From CAZDHT01 sp964505325 (GTDB taxonomy: Bacteria > Planctomycetota > PUPC01), in contig CAZDHT010000299.1 in the NCBI GenBank assembly GCA_964505325.1, positions 1-5,876 on the forward strand: a DNA stretch of 5,876 nucleotides. Reading direction: 5' to 3'. Each line of letters opens with the position of its first letter. Position 1 is the first letter of the stretch. Shown here piece by piece: positions 1 to 4,705 of the stretch. The notes under the pieces are model-generated. The model was not told the DNA's origin. It did no database searches and saw only the letters and a program-made list of their open reading frames with translations. Both the position numbers and the translations under genes were made by a program.

Positions 1-20
1 CAGTTCTCAGCCCTGAGCCG

Positions 21-50
21 TCCGTCTTGATCGGTGTCCATCCGTGTTCA
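21..50. repeat. Degenerate 10-bp tandem repeat, three units
   Basis: Three successive 10-mers, TCCGTCTTGA, TCGGTGTCCA and TCCGTGTTCA, agree at 8 of 10 positions between units 1 and 3 and between units 2 and 3. Read on the other strand the motif is of the kind GAACACGGATGGACAC, which from memory recurs in intergenic DNA of many environmental bacterial genomes. That recollection is not checked here. No coding function is suggested. Confidence 0.45.
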
Positions 51-125
51 TCCCTTCGGCTCGCGTTGCTCGCCCAGCGCAGGTCGTCGGCGTTTCTCTC
101 TCTTCCTGTGACTTGGCGCTCTCGC

Positions 126-264
126 GCTCTGTTGAAAACCTGTCGGCGCGCGAAGGTCCGTGCTGTAGCCGGCCTCGGTGAGGCCGGAATTCCGGGGCCG
201 GCGGCCCCGGCCACAGATCGCCCAAGGGGTCTTTCGATGCCCAGCGCGGGGTTCTCAACAGAGC
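126..264. repeat. Imperfect inverted repeat around the palindrome
   Basis: The 15-mer at 126-140 (GCTCTGTTGAAAACC) is matched at 14 of 15 positions by the reverse complement of 250-264 (GGTTCTCAACAGAGC). The two arms lie almost concentrically around the twin-hairpin palindrome at 164-215. The DNA between arms and palindrome is only weakly complementary. The nested layout resembles a small non-autonomous element or a paired extragenic repeat. No transposase is present and I could not identify a target-site duplication. Confidence 0.45.
164..215. repeat. Twin-hairpin palindromic element (REP-like)
   Basis: Two perfect hairpins sit back to back. The first has stem CCGGCCTC (169-176), loop GGT and GAGGCCGG (180-187). 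The second has stem CCGGGGCC (192-199), loop GGC and GGCCCCGG (203-210). The outer ends TGTAGCCGG (164-172) and CCGGCCACA (207-215) are also complementary at 8 of 9 positions, so the 52 bp can fold as two hairpins or as one long cruciform. No T tract follows, so it is not an intrinsic terminator. This architecture is typical of REP/BIME-type dispersed extragenic repeats; that assignment is inferred and depends on other genomic copies. Confidence 0.65.
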
Positions 265-451
265 AGTGCCCTCTGTGTCTTCGTGGTCAGGCCGCGTGCT
301 ACCCTGGCAGACCGAACAGAGTGTTTCACAAGCTCCACAGCCTGGGCTGGCGGCGACGATGCTGGGGGCGGTACGCGTAACCTCTTCGTATGACAATGGT
401 TGCAGGCTCCGGTGGCCCTGCGCCGGCGGGTTCGGGCCGGGTGCGCGGGGT

Positions 452-516
452 GTGCCAAGATGTCCGGTGTGAAACACTTGAAACAGTCGCGCGGGGCGTT
501 AGTGTCATTTTGGCAC
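452..516. other. Imperfect long hairpin, function unknown
   Basis: GTGCCAAGATG (452-462) pairs with CATTTTGGCAC (506-516) with one mismatch. ACACT (474-478) pairs with AGTGT (501-505), so the right arm 501-516 is continuous while the left arm has an 11-nt bulge. A smaller GTGT-GAA-ACAC hairpin (467-477) competes with it. It could be a structured RNA element or a protein-binding site, or chance. No T tract follows, so it does not look like a terminator. Confidence 0.3.
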
Positions 517-647
517 TTCCAGCGGCGACCCGGCCCTTGCGCTGACTGTAATTCTTTGTACATGTTTGAGTGGGTCGGCGGCGTAACACCTTGACCGAGA
601 GGGAGTTATGAAAACGCGCGCGCGGACGGTACGATGATGGCCCGGAA

Positions 648-663
648 AGGCACGGTTTTTGCT
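648..663 (+). promoter_or_regulatory. Sigma-54-like -24/-12 promoter candidate
   Basis: AGGCAC (648-653), a 5-bp spacer and TTGCT (659-663) match the sigma-54 consensus TGGCAC-N5-TTGCW at all but the first base. The invariant GG and GC are exactly 10 bases apart. Transcription would begin near 674, giving a leader of about 340 nt before the zinc-ribbon gene at 1012. I did not identify an enhancer site for a bacterial enhancer-binding protein. Such matches also occur by chance, so this remains tentative. Confidence 0.35.
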
Positions 664-1011
664 GTAAGAAACGCGGCCGAGGTGTGTCTAAAGTAGTGAG
701 ACCACACGCTGGGCACCTGTGATTTGCTTCGCTGGACGGTAAAGCCTTTGGCTCTTTACCAAGGCGCTCTCTCTCGGTCCCGGGTCAGCCGCTCCCAAGC
801 CGGCTGGCCCGGGATCCCCCCTTTGCACGGGGTGGACATGAAGGATCGACGATGGGCGAGGCGCGAGACAAGAAGGCGCTGTCTTCCAGCTCACGCGGGA
901 GGCGTCCGCGCGGCCGGGTCCTCTGGAAGTTTGCGGTGTTTGATGAGGATCGGGTGCGGACGGGTGCGCGGGCATCGCAGGTGACGTGCGGCGTAGAAAG
1001 GAGTTGTTCCG
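664..1011 (+). other. Hairpin-rich region before the zinc-ribbon gene
   Basis: This stretch of about 350 bases has no gene I trust, but several inverted repeats follow one another: 682-707 (GTGTG/CACAC extended by TCT/AGA with one bulged base), 738-760 (GGTAAAG/CTTTACC), 776-816 (the strongest), 817-832 (a C run pairing with GGGG), and 883-929 (CTTCCAG/CTGGAAG enclosing CGCGG/CCGCG). It could be a structured 5' leader or a free-standing small RNA. I do not recognise RNase P RNA, tmRNA, SRP RNA, 6S RNA or a known riboswitch core in it. A 69-codon frame from ATG 852 crosses the last hairpin and is treated as doubtful. Confidence 0.4.
776..816. other. Strong 16-bp hairpin
   Basis: Positions 776-791 pair with 801-816 along all 16 positions, allowing two G-T pairs, around a 9-nt loop (CTCCCAAGC). 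The core is CCCGGGTCAGCCG against CGGCTGGCCCGGG. It is followed by a C run and only three Ts, so it is not a standard intrinsic terminator. It is the most stable single structure in the first kilobase and is a natural anchor for any RNA made from this region. Confidence 0.6.
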
Positions 1012-1209
1012 ATGGCGATCAGAAACCCAAGGATCGAGAAAAAGTGGATGACCTGCCTTAGATGTGGCAGGCGCATCTACACGGACATATACCACCGGCT
1101 CTGCCGTCGCTGCAAGATCCGGAACGAAGAAGTGAGCCACCGGGTGGGGCGGATCTCGGGCGAGTTGACCTCGCTGATCCGGCGAGGCGGCTTCGATGAT
1201 GTGTGGTAA
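1012..1209 (+). CDS. Small zinc-ribbon protein, 65 aa
   Basis: The 65-residue basic protein carries two CxxC knuckles, C15-L-R-C18 and C31-R-R-C34, twelve residues apart. This is a classic four-cysteine zinc ribbon. The surrounding residues (CLRCGRRIY and HRLCRRCK) resemble small bacterial zinc-finger proteins of the 'CLxC...RICxxC' type, which have no settled function and may bind nucleic acid or protein. The C-terminal third (44-65) has no motif I recognise and ends in GGFDDVW. The ATG start is well supported by AAAGGAG at 997-1003, eight bases upstream. It stops 5 bp before the -35 box of the htrA promoter, so it is probably its own transcription unit, possibly read from the hairpin-rich leader upstream. 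Function is unknown. Confidence 0.75.
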   Translation: MAIRNPRIEKKWMTCLRCGRRIYTDIYHRLCRRCKIRNEEVSHRVGRISGELTSLIRRGGFDDVW

Positions 1210-1214
1210 AGGTA

Positions 1215-1243
1215 TTGCATTTTCGGAACCGCGCCCCTACAAT
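1215..1243 (+). promoter_or_regulatory. Sigma-70-type promoter of htrA
   Basis: TTGCAT (1215-1220) and TACAAT (1238-1243) are separated by the optimal 17 bp. Each hexamer matches consensus at four or five of six positions. Transcription would start near 1250 and leave a leader of about 34 nt before the ATG at 1284. The in-frame ATG at 1242 lies inside the -10 box, so it cannot be translated from this transcript. Confidence 0.7.
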
Positions 1244-1283
1244 GGCCGGGTCGGTGGGACTTGAGAGAGCTGAGAGTTTACGC

Positions 1284-2738
1284 ATGAGAAGGACAAGGCG
1301 GTATCAGTTTTGCGCGGCCGTTGCTGTTCTCGTGGTGTTGTCGCTGGCAGCGCGTCCGGCGTTCGCTCAAGATCGGGACGACAATGACAAGGCGGTGCTC
1401 CGCGCGCTGAGTCGCGCCATCGCCAAGGTCGCCGCCGACGTCGGTCCCGCCGTGGTGAGCATCTACACGACGAAGACAGTCAACATGCCGGAGTGGCCGG
1501 GGTTCTCTCCTGTTCCGCCCGGCTCACCTTTTGAGGACTGGTTCAAGCGAGGGCCGCGCGGTACGGAGCCGAAGGAGCGGAAGTTCCGCCGGCGTGGACT
1601 CGGCTCGGGCTTCATTATCGATGCTGCAAAAGGCTACATCGTCACGAACCACCATGTGGTGGACCAGGCGGAAGACATCAAGGTGCGGCTTGGCGACAAG
1701 CGGGAGCTCGACGGCAAGGTCGTCGGCAGCGACAAGAAGACCGACCTCGCCGTGATTCAGATCAAGGCCGGCCAGCTCAAGCAGCTCAAGCTGGGTGACT
1801 CTGATCGGCTGAAGGTCGGCGAGTTCGTCATCGCCGTCGGCAGTCCGTTCGGCCTGCGCGAAACGGTCACGTCCGGGATCGTCTCGGGCAAAGGGCGGTC
1901 GAATCTCGATATCGAGGACTACGAAGATTTCATCCAGACGGACGCGGCGATCAACGTCGGCAACTCGGGCGGCCCGCTGGTGAACATCGAGGGCGAGGTC
2001 GTCGGCGTCAACACGGCGATCCTGTCGCGAACGGGCGGTTCGGTCGGCGTGGGGTTCGCCATTCCAGTCAACATGGCCAAGTCGATTATCGATCAGCTCG
2101 TGCGGACCGGCAAAGTCACCCGGGGCTGGCTGGGGGTGATGATTCAGGACCTCACCGCGGAGATGGCGGACCGGTTCAATCTGGAGCGGCCCGAAGGCGC
2201 CCTGGTCTCGCAGGTGATCGAGGGAACGCCCGCGGCGAAGGCGGGACTCCGGCCGGGCGATGTGATCATCGAGTACAACTCGCAGCCAGTGAAGAACGTG
2301 ACCAAGCTTCGGACGCACGTCGCCGCGACGGCGCCGAACTCGAACGTGAAGATCGTCGTGATCCGGGATGGCAAGCGAAAGACCCTCACCACAAAGATCG
2401 GCGAGCTCACCGAAACCGCGCTGGCGAGCGCCCGGGGAGAGGCCAGCACCGAGGCGCTCGGCCTGTCGGTGCAGGACCTGACGCCGGACCTGGCGAAGAC
2501 GCTGGGAATCAAGGCGAAAAGCGGCGTGGTGGTGACGGCGGTGAAGGAGACCGGACCCGCCGCGGAGAAGGGCATCAAGCAGGGCGACGTTATCGTCGAG
2601 GTCGACCGCCGGCCGGTCAAGAGCGCGGCGGATTTCGAAGCGGCCCTTGCAAAGGCGGACTTGAAGAAGGGCGTGCTTCTGCTCATCGCGGATCGCCGTG
2701 GGAACCGGTTCGTCGTGCTCAAGGCGGACGGCGACTGA
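1284..2738 (+). CDS. htrA: HtrA/DegP-family periplasmic serine protease
   Basis: This 484-aa protein degrades or chaperones misfolded envelope proteins in the periplasm. Residues 1-28 form a signal peptide: basic MRRTRR, a hydrophobic core, and an A-F-A cleavage site before Q29. The trypsin-like domain spans about 40-275, with catalytic H124 (TNHHVV), D154 (KKTDLA) and S228 (GNSGGP) all intact. Two PDZ domains follow, near 281-372 (starting GWLGV) and 392-482. Length and layout match DegP/DegQ/MucD. The linker at 66-105 corresponds to the variable LA loop and is rich in Pro, Arg and Lys. I chose ATG 1284 over the in-frame GTG 1203 and ATG 1242 because it puts the signal peptide at the N-terminus and lies just downstream of the promoter at 1215-1243. 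The Shine-Dalgarno is weak (GAGAG, 1272-1276). DegP, DegQ and MucD cannot be told apart here, and no envelope-stress operator is recognised. Confidence 0.95.
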   Translation: MRRTRRYQFCAAVAVLVVLSLAARPAFAQDRDDNDKAVLRALSRAIAKVAADVGPAVVSIYTTKTVNMPEWPGFSPVPPGSPFEDWFKRGPRGTEPKERKFRRRGLGSGFIIDAAKGYIVTNHHVVDQAEDIKVRLGDKRELDGKVVGSDKKTDLAVIQIKAGQLKQLKLGDSDRLKVGEFVIAVGSPFGLRETVTSGIVSGKGRSNLDIEDYEDFIQTDAAINVGNSGGPLVNIEGEVVGVNTAILSRTGGSVGVGFAIPVNMAKSIIDQLVRTGKVTRGWLGVMIQDLTAEMADRFNLERPEGALVSQVIEGTPAAKAGLRPGDVIIEYNSQPVKNVTKLRTHVAATAPNSNVKIVVIRDGKRKTLTTKIGELTETALASARGEASTEALGLSVQDLTPDLAKTLGIKAKSGVVVTAVKETGPAAEKGIKQGDVIVEVDRRPVKSAADFEAALAKADLKKGVLLLIADRRGNRFVVLKADGD

Positions 2739-2747
2739 GAATGAAAT

Positions 2748-2808
2748 TCGGGCTGTGGCCCGGCGTAGGGTTGCGGCCCGCGGGGTGATCTGGCCGGGAT
2801 CACCCCGA
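2748..2808. repeat. Terminator-bearing repeat, copy 1
   Basis: This 61-bp element begins 10 bp after the htrA stop. It is identical to the copy at 2862-2922 at 58 of 61 positions. It contains the perfect 10-bp stem CGGGGTGATC (2781-2790) and GATCACCCCG (2798-2807) around a 7-nt loop. It is followed by AATTG rather than a T tract, so it is a poor intrinsic terminator on its own, though the hairpin could still protect the htrA mRNA 3' end. Confidence 0.85.
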
Positions 2809-2814
2809 ATTGAC

Positions 2815-2841
2815 AGCGACGCGGCTCGCCAAGCGGGTCGC
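2815..2841. other. Short inverted repeat between the two repeat copies
   Basis: AGCGAC (2815-2820) and GTCGCT (2836-2841) form a 6-bp stem, with some further GC pairing inside. It lies between the two 61-bp repeats. The bases CTGAGAAT after it (2841-2848) repeat the bases that span the htrA stop codon (2735-2742), which suggests the duplicated segment begins at or before the gene end. Confidence 0.4.
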
Positions 2842-2861
2842 TGAGAATAGAGCAACAACAC

Positions 2862-2922
2862 TCGGGCTGTGGCTCGGCGTAGAGTCGCGGCCCGCGGGGT
2901 GATCTGGCCGGGATCACCCCGA
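2862..2922. repeat. Terminator-bearing repeat, copy 2
   Basis: This is the second copy of the 61-bp element, offset by 114 bp from the first. The three differences all lie in its first half, outside the hairpin; the last 35 or so bases, including the whole stem-loop, are identical. Conservation of the hairpin with drift outside it suggests either a recent duplication or selection on the structure. Unlike copy 1 it runs directly into a T tract. Confidence 0.85.
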
Positions 2923-2929
2923 TTTTTTT
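2895..2929 (+). terminator. Rho-independent terminator after htrA
   Basis: The stem CGGGGTGATC (2895-2904) pairs perfectly with GATCACCCCG (2912-2921) around a 7-nt loop, then one A and seven Ts (2923-2929). This is a canonical intrinsic terminator on the + strand. It ends the htrA transcript about 190 bases past its stop codon and separates it from the operon that starts near 3049. Confidence 0.9.
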
Positions 2930-3014
2930 GCCCTCCGCGCGGATCGCGGTCGGTGCGAACGCGCCGTATTCGGGGGCAGGACCGGCGCGCGACCCGCCAG
3001 CGGTCCCAGCACTA

Positions 3015-3042
3015 TTGATTGTGCGACGGGGAGTGGTAGAAT
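3015..3042 (+). promoter_or_regulatory. Sigma-70-type promoter of the amino-acid operon
   Basis: TTGATT (3015-3020) and TAGAAT (3037-3042) are spaced by 16 bp, each close to consensus. Transcription would start near 3049, about 26 nt before the GTG start at 3075. It sits just downstream of the htrA terminator and is the obvious promoter for the four genes that follow. No attenuator or leader peptide fits in the short leader. Confidence 0.65.
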
Positions 3043-3074
3043 ACGCTCGGTTGTTTTGGTGAGGGGCGCGGGCT

Positions 3075-4208
3075 GTGAAGAAGTATCTGATGACGCCGGG
3101 GCCGACCGAGGTGCCGCCCGAGACGCTGATCGAGACAGCCCGGCCCATCTTCCACCATCGCACGCCGCAGTTCCGGCAAGTTCTGAAGGAGGTCATGGAC
3201 CTGCTTCGGTATGTGCTGCGGACCTCGGAGGATGTGTACGTCCTGACCGGTTCGGGCACGGCGGCGATGGAGGCATGTATCGCCAACAGCCTGCGGCCGG
3301 GCGAGAAAGCCGTCTGCGTCCGCGGCGGCAAGTTCGGTCAGCGCTGGGCGCAGATCTGCGAGAGCTTCGGCGTTGTTCCCGTGAATCTCGACCTCGAGTG
3401 GGGCACGGCGGTCGACCCGGAGCGTATCGCCGGCATGCTGGAAGCCGCCCCGGACATTCGGGCGGTCTGCGTGCAGTTGTGCGAGACTTCCACCGCAACT
3501 GTCACTGACGTCGAAGCCATCGGGAAGCTCACCTGCGACACCGAGACCTTGCTCATTGTGGACGGGGTTTCCTCGGTCGGCGCGCTGGTCTTCGAGATGG
3601 ACGAGTGGGGCGTGGACCTGGTCGCGGCGGCCAGCCAGAAGGCGCTGATGATGCCGCCCGGCCTGGCCATCGTTGCCGCCAGCCCCAAGGCGGTCAAGGC
3701 GATTCAAGCCAATCAGCCGCCGAGCTACTACCTGAATCTTCAGGCGGCCAAGAAAGCGGCGGACGGCGACAGCACGCCGTACACCCCCGCGATCTCCCTG
3801 GTGGCCGGCCTGTTGCAGTCGCTGCGGGCGATCAAGGAGGAAGGCATCGAGAGCGTGTGGGCGCGCCACGCCACGCTCGGCAAGGCAATGCGCGCCGGTG
3901 TCCGCGCGCTCGGGCTGGAGTTGCTGTCCGGCGCCCCGGCCGATTGCGTGACCGCGATCAGGCTGCCGGATGAACTGGACGCCGAGATGCTGCTCCGAGC
4001 GATCGAGCAGGGCTACGGGGTGAAGTTCGCAGGCGGCCAGGAACACCTGAAGGGGAAGATCATCCGCGTAAGCACGATGGGCTACTCGGGGCTGTTCGAC
4101 GTGATCATTGCGTTGTCGGCGCTGGAGATGGCGTTGTCAGAGGCCGGCCGGACACTCGATCTCGGATGCGCGGTCCGTGCGGCGGAAGAAGTGTTTCTGG
4201 CACGATGA
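3075..4208 (+). CDS. Class V PLP aminotransferase (alanine/serine-glyoxylate type)
   Basis: This 377-aa cytoplasmic enzyme belongs to the class V, fold-type I PLP aminotransferases that include serine-pyruvate, alanine-glyoxylate and some phosphoserine aminotransferases. The N-terminal MTPGPTEVPP (6-15) is the family's substrate-pocket motif. GSGTAAMEA (59-67) binds the PLP phosphate, D163 in VDGVSS contacts the pyridine nitrogen, K189 in ASQKALMMPPG is the Schiff-base lysine, and R331 in IIRVSTMG should bind the substrate carboxylate. Length is normal and nothing is missing. The GTG start is set by GAGGGG (3061-3066), eight bases upstream, and a promoter just before it. It is first in the operon, and its stop overlaps the next gene by ATGA. 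The exact amino donor and acceptor cannot be read from sequence. Serine/glycine interconversion or serine synthesis is plausible among arginine and histidine genes. Confidence 0.9.
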   Translation: MKKYLMTPGPTEVPPETLIETARPIFHHRTPQFRQVLKEVMDLLRYVLRTSEDVYVLTGSGTAAMEACIANSLRPGEKAVCVRGGKFGQRWAQICESFGVVPVNLDLEWGTAVDPERIAGMLEAAPDIRAVCVQLCETSTATVTDVEAIGKLTCDTETLLIVDGVSSVGALVFEMDEWGVDLVAAASQKALMMPPGLAIVAASPKAVKAIQANQPPSYYLNLQAAKKAADGDSTPYTPAISLVAGLLQSLRAIKEEGIESVWARHATLGKAMRAGVRALGLELLSGAPADCVTAIRLPDELDAEMLLRAIEQGYGVKFAGGQEHLKGKIIRVSTMGYSGLFDVIIALSALEMALSEAGRTLDLGCAVRAAEEVFLAR

Positions 4209-4675
4209 AAGAACGGATACGAAAAGCGCAACTGGCCGACGTCGAGAAGATTCAGCACTTGGTGAACACCTTCGCCGAGACCGGGCGGATGCTCGCCCTG
4301 TCGCTGAGCGAGTTGTACGACAACGTCCGCGACTTCACCGTGGCTTGCGACGGAGAAAGCCAGGACAGCAAGCTGTTGGGGTGTTCCGCGCTCCGCGTCG
4401 TGTGGGAAGACCTGGCGGAGATTCGCTCGCTCGCGGTCGCCGAGGAAGCGCAGGGCCGGGGCATCGGCAGGCAGTTGGTCGCTGTGTGCCTCGACGAGGC
4501 GCGAGCATTGGGCGTGAGCCGGGTCTTCGCCCTCACGTACGTCCCGGAGTTCTTCGACAAGTTCGGGTTCCGGGTGGTGGACAAGGACGAGCTGCCGCAC
4601 AAGGTGTGGGCCGACTGCATCAAGTGCCCGAAGTTCCCCAACTGTGACGAGGTAGCCGTGGCGGTGGACTTCTAG
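4205..4675 (+). CDS. Short N-acetylglutamate synthase (GNAT N-acetyltransferase)
   Basis: This 156-aa cytoplasmic GNAT protein probably transfers acetyl from acetyl-CoA to glutamate, the first step of arginine synthesis. The acetyl-CoA loop is QGRGIG (83-88), after the strand EIRSLAVAEE. The tail, with LTYVPEFFDKFGF (110-122), ELPHKVW (129-135) and a Cys-rich CIKCPKFPNC (138-147), is what I associate with short, stand-alone ArgA-type synthases lacking the kinase-like domain of classical ArgA. Its ATG overlaps the aminotransferase stop as ATGA, implying translational coupling; no strong Shine-Dalgarno is visible. An upstream in-frame ATG (4166) would add 13 residues inside the neighbour and is less likely. 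Another amino-acid substrate cannot be excluded. Feedback inhibition by arginine, common in this pathway, cannot be judged here. Confidence 0.82.
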   Translation: MKERIRKAQLADVEKIQHLVNTFAETGRMLALSLSELYDNVRDFTVACDGESQDSKLLGCSALRVVWEDLAEIRSLAVAEEAQGRGIGRQLVAVCLDEARALGVSRVFALTYVPEFFDKFGFRVVDKDELPHKVWADCIKCPKFPNCDEVAVAVDF

Positions 4676-4705
4676 CACCGGCCGGCCGTTGGGAGGTCTC
4701 TGATC

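Larger units (their letters stand above)
1..607. other. Gene-free, repeat-bearing intergenic stretch
   Basis: I see no credible gene on either strand. Open frames exist on both strands but run straight through the palindromes and repeats, have no recognisable domains and are rich in Arg, Pro and Ser, as expected of chance frames in GC-rich DNA. The stretch holds a degenerate 10-bp tandem repeat (21-50), a pyrimidine-rich run (90-107), a twin-hairpin palindrome (164-215) inside a larger inverted repeat (126-264), an 11-bp inverted repeat pair (320-330 and 468-478), and an imperfect hairpin (452-516). The gene upstream of the window is not visible, so the 5' part could be its downstream region. 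Confidence 0.7.

Noticed and set aside
7..477. 156-codon minus-strand frame in the first 500 bases
   Set aside because: It translates directly through the palindromic element and repeats, with low-complexity Pro/Arg/Thr content and no domain. The two CxxC-like pairs in it are not in a recognisable fold.
512..530. Second sigma-54-like TGGCAC at 512
   Set aside because: TGGCAC is present but the -12 GC is not at the required spacing, so it is not a -24/-12 promoter.
537..564. TTGCGC-16-TACATG as a sigma-70 promoter
   Set aside because: Both boxes are weak and no clear gene or RNA starts downstream at a suitable distance.
776..816. Strong hairpin considered as an intrinsic terminator
   Set aside because: It is followed by a C run and only three Ts, and there is no gene ending just before it.
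660..1011. Known structured RNA (RNase P RNA, tmRNA, SRP RNA, 6S RNA, cobalamin riboswitch)
   Set aside because: None of the conserved core sequences of these families could be found by eye on the + strand, so no name was assigned.
852..1061. 69-codon + strand frame with a fair AAGGA ribosome-binding site
   Set aside because: It overlaps the zinc-ribbon gene and its strong Shine-Dalgarno by about 50 bases, crosses a nested hairpin and has no recognisable domain. I cannot exclude it, but the frame downstream is far better supported.
1524..2861. 445-codon open frame on the minus strand
   Set aside because: It lies antisense to htrA in the complementary codon phase; GC-rich genes often leave such open frames. 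It is rich in Arg, Asp and His with no domain, and it runs through the repeat and stop region.
2144..3331. 395-codon minus-strand frame with an internal repeat (GVIPARSPRGP twice)
   Set aside because: The peptide repeat is only the translation of the duplicated 61-bp non-coding element; the rest is antisense to htrA and the aminotransferase.
3012..4046. 344-codon open frame on the minus strand
   Set aside because: It is the antisense shadow of the aminotransferase gene, whose catalytic motifs are complete on the + strand.
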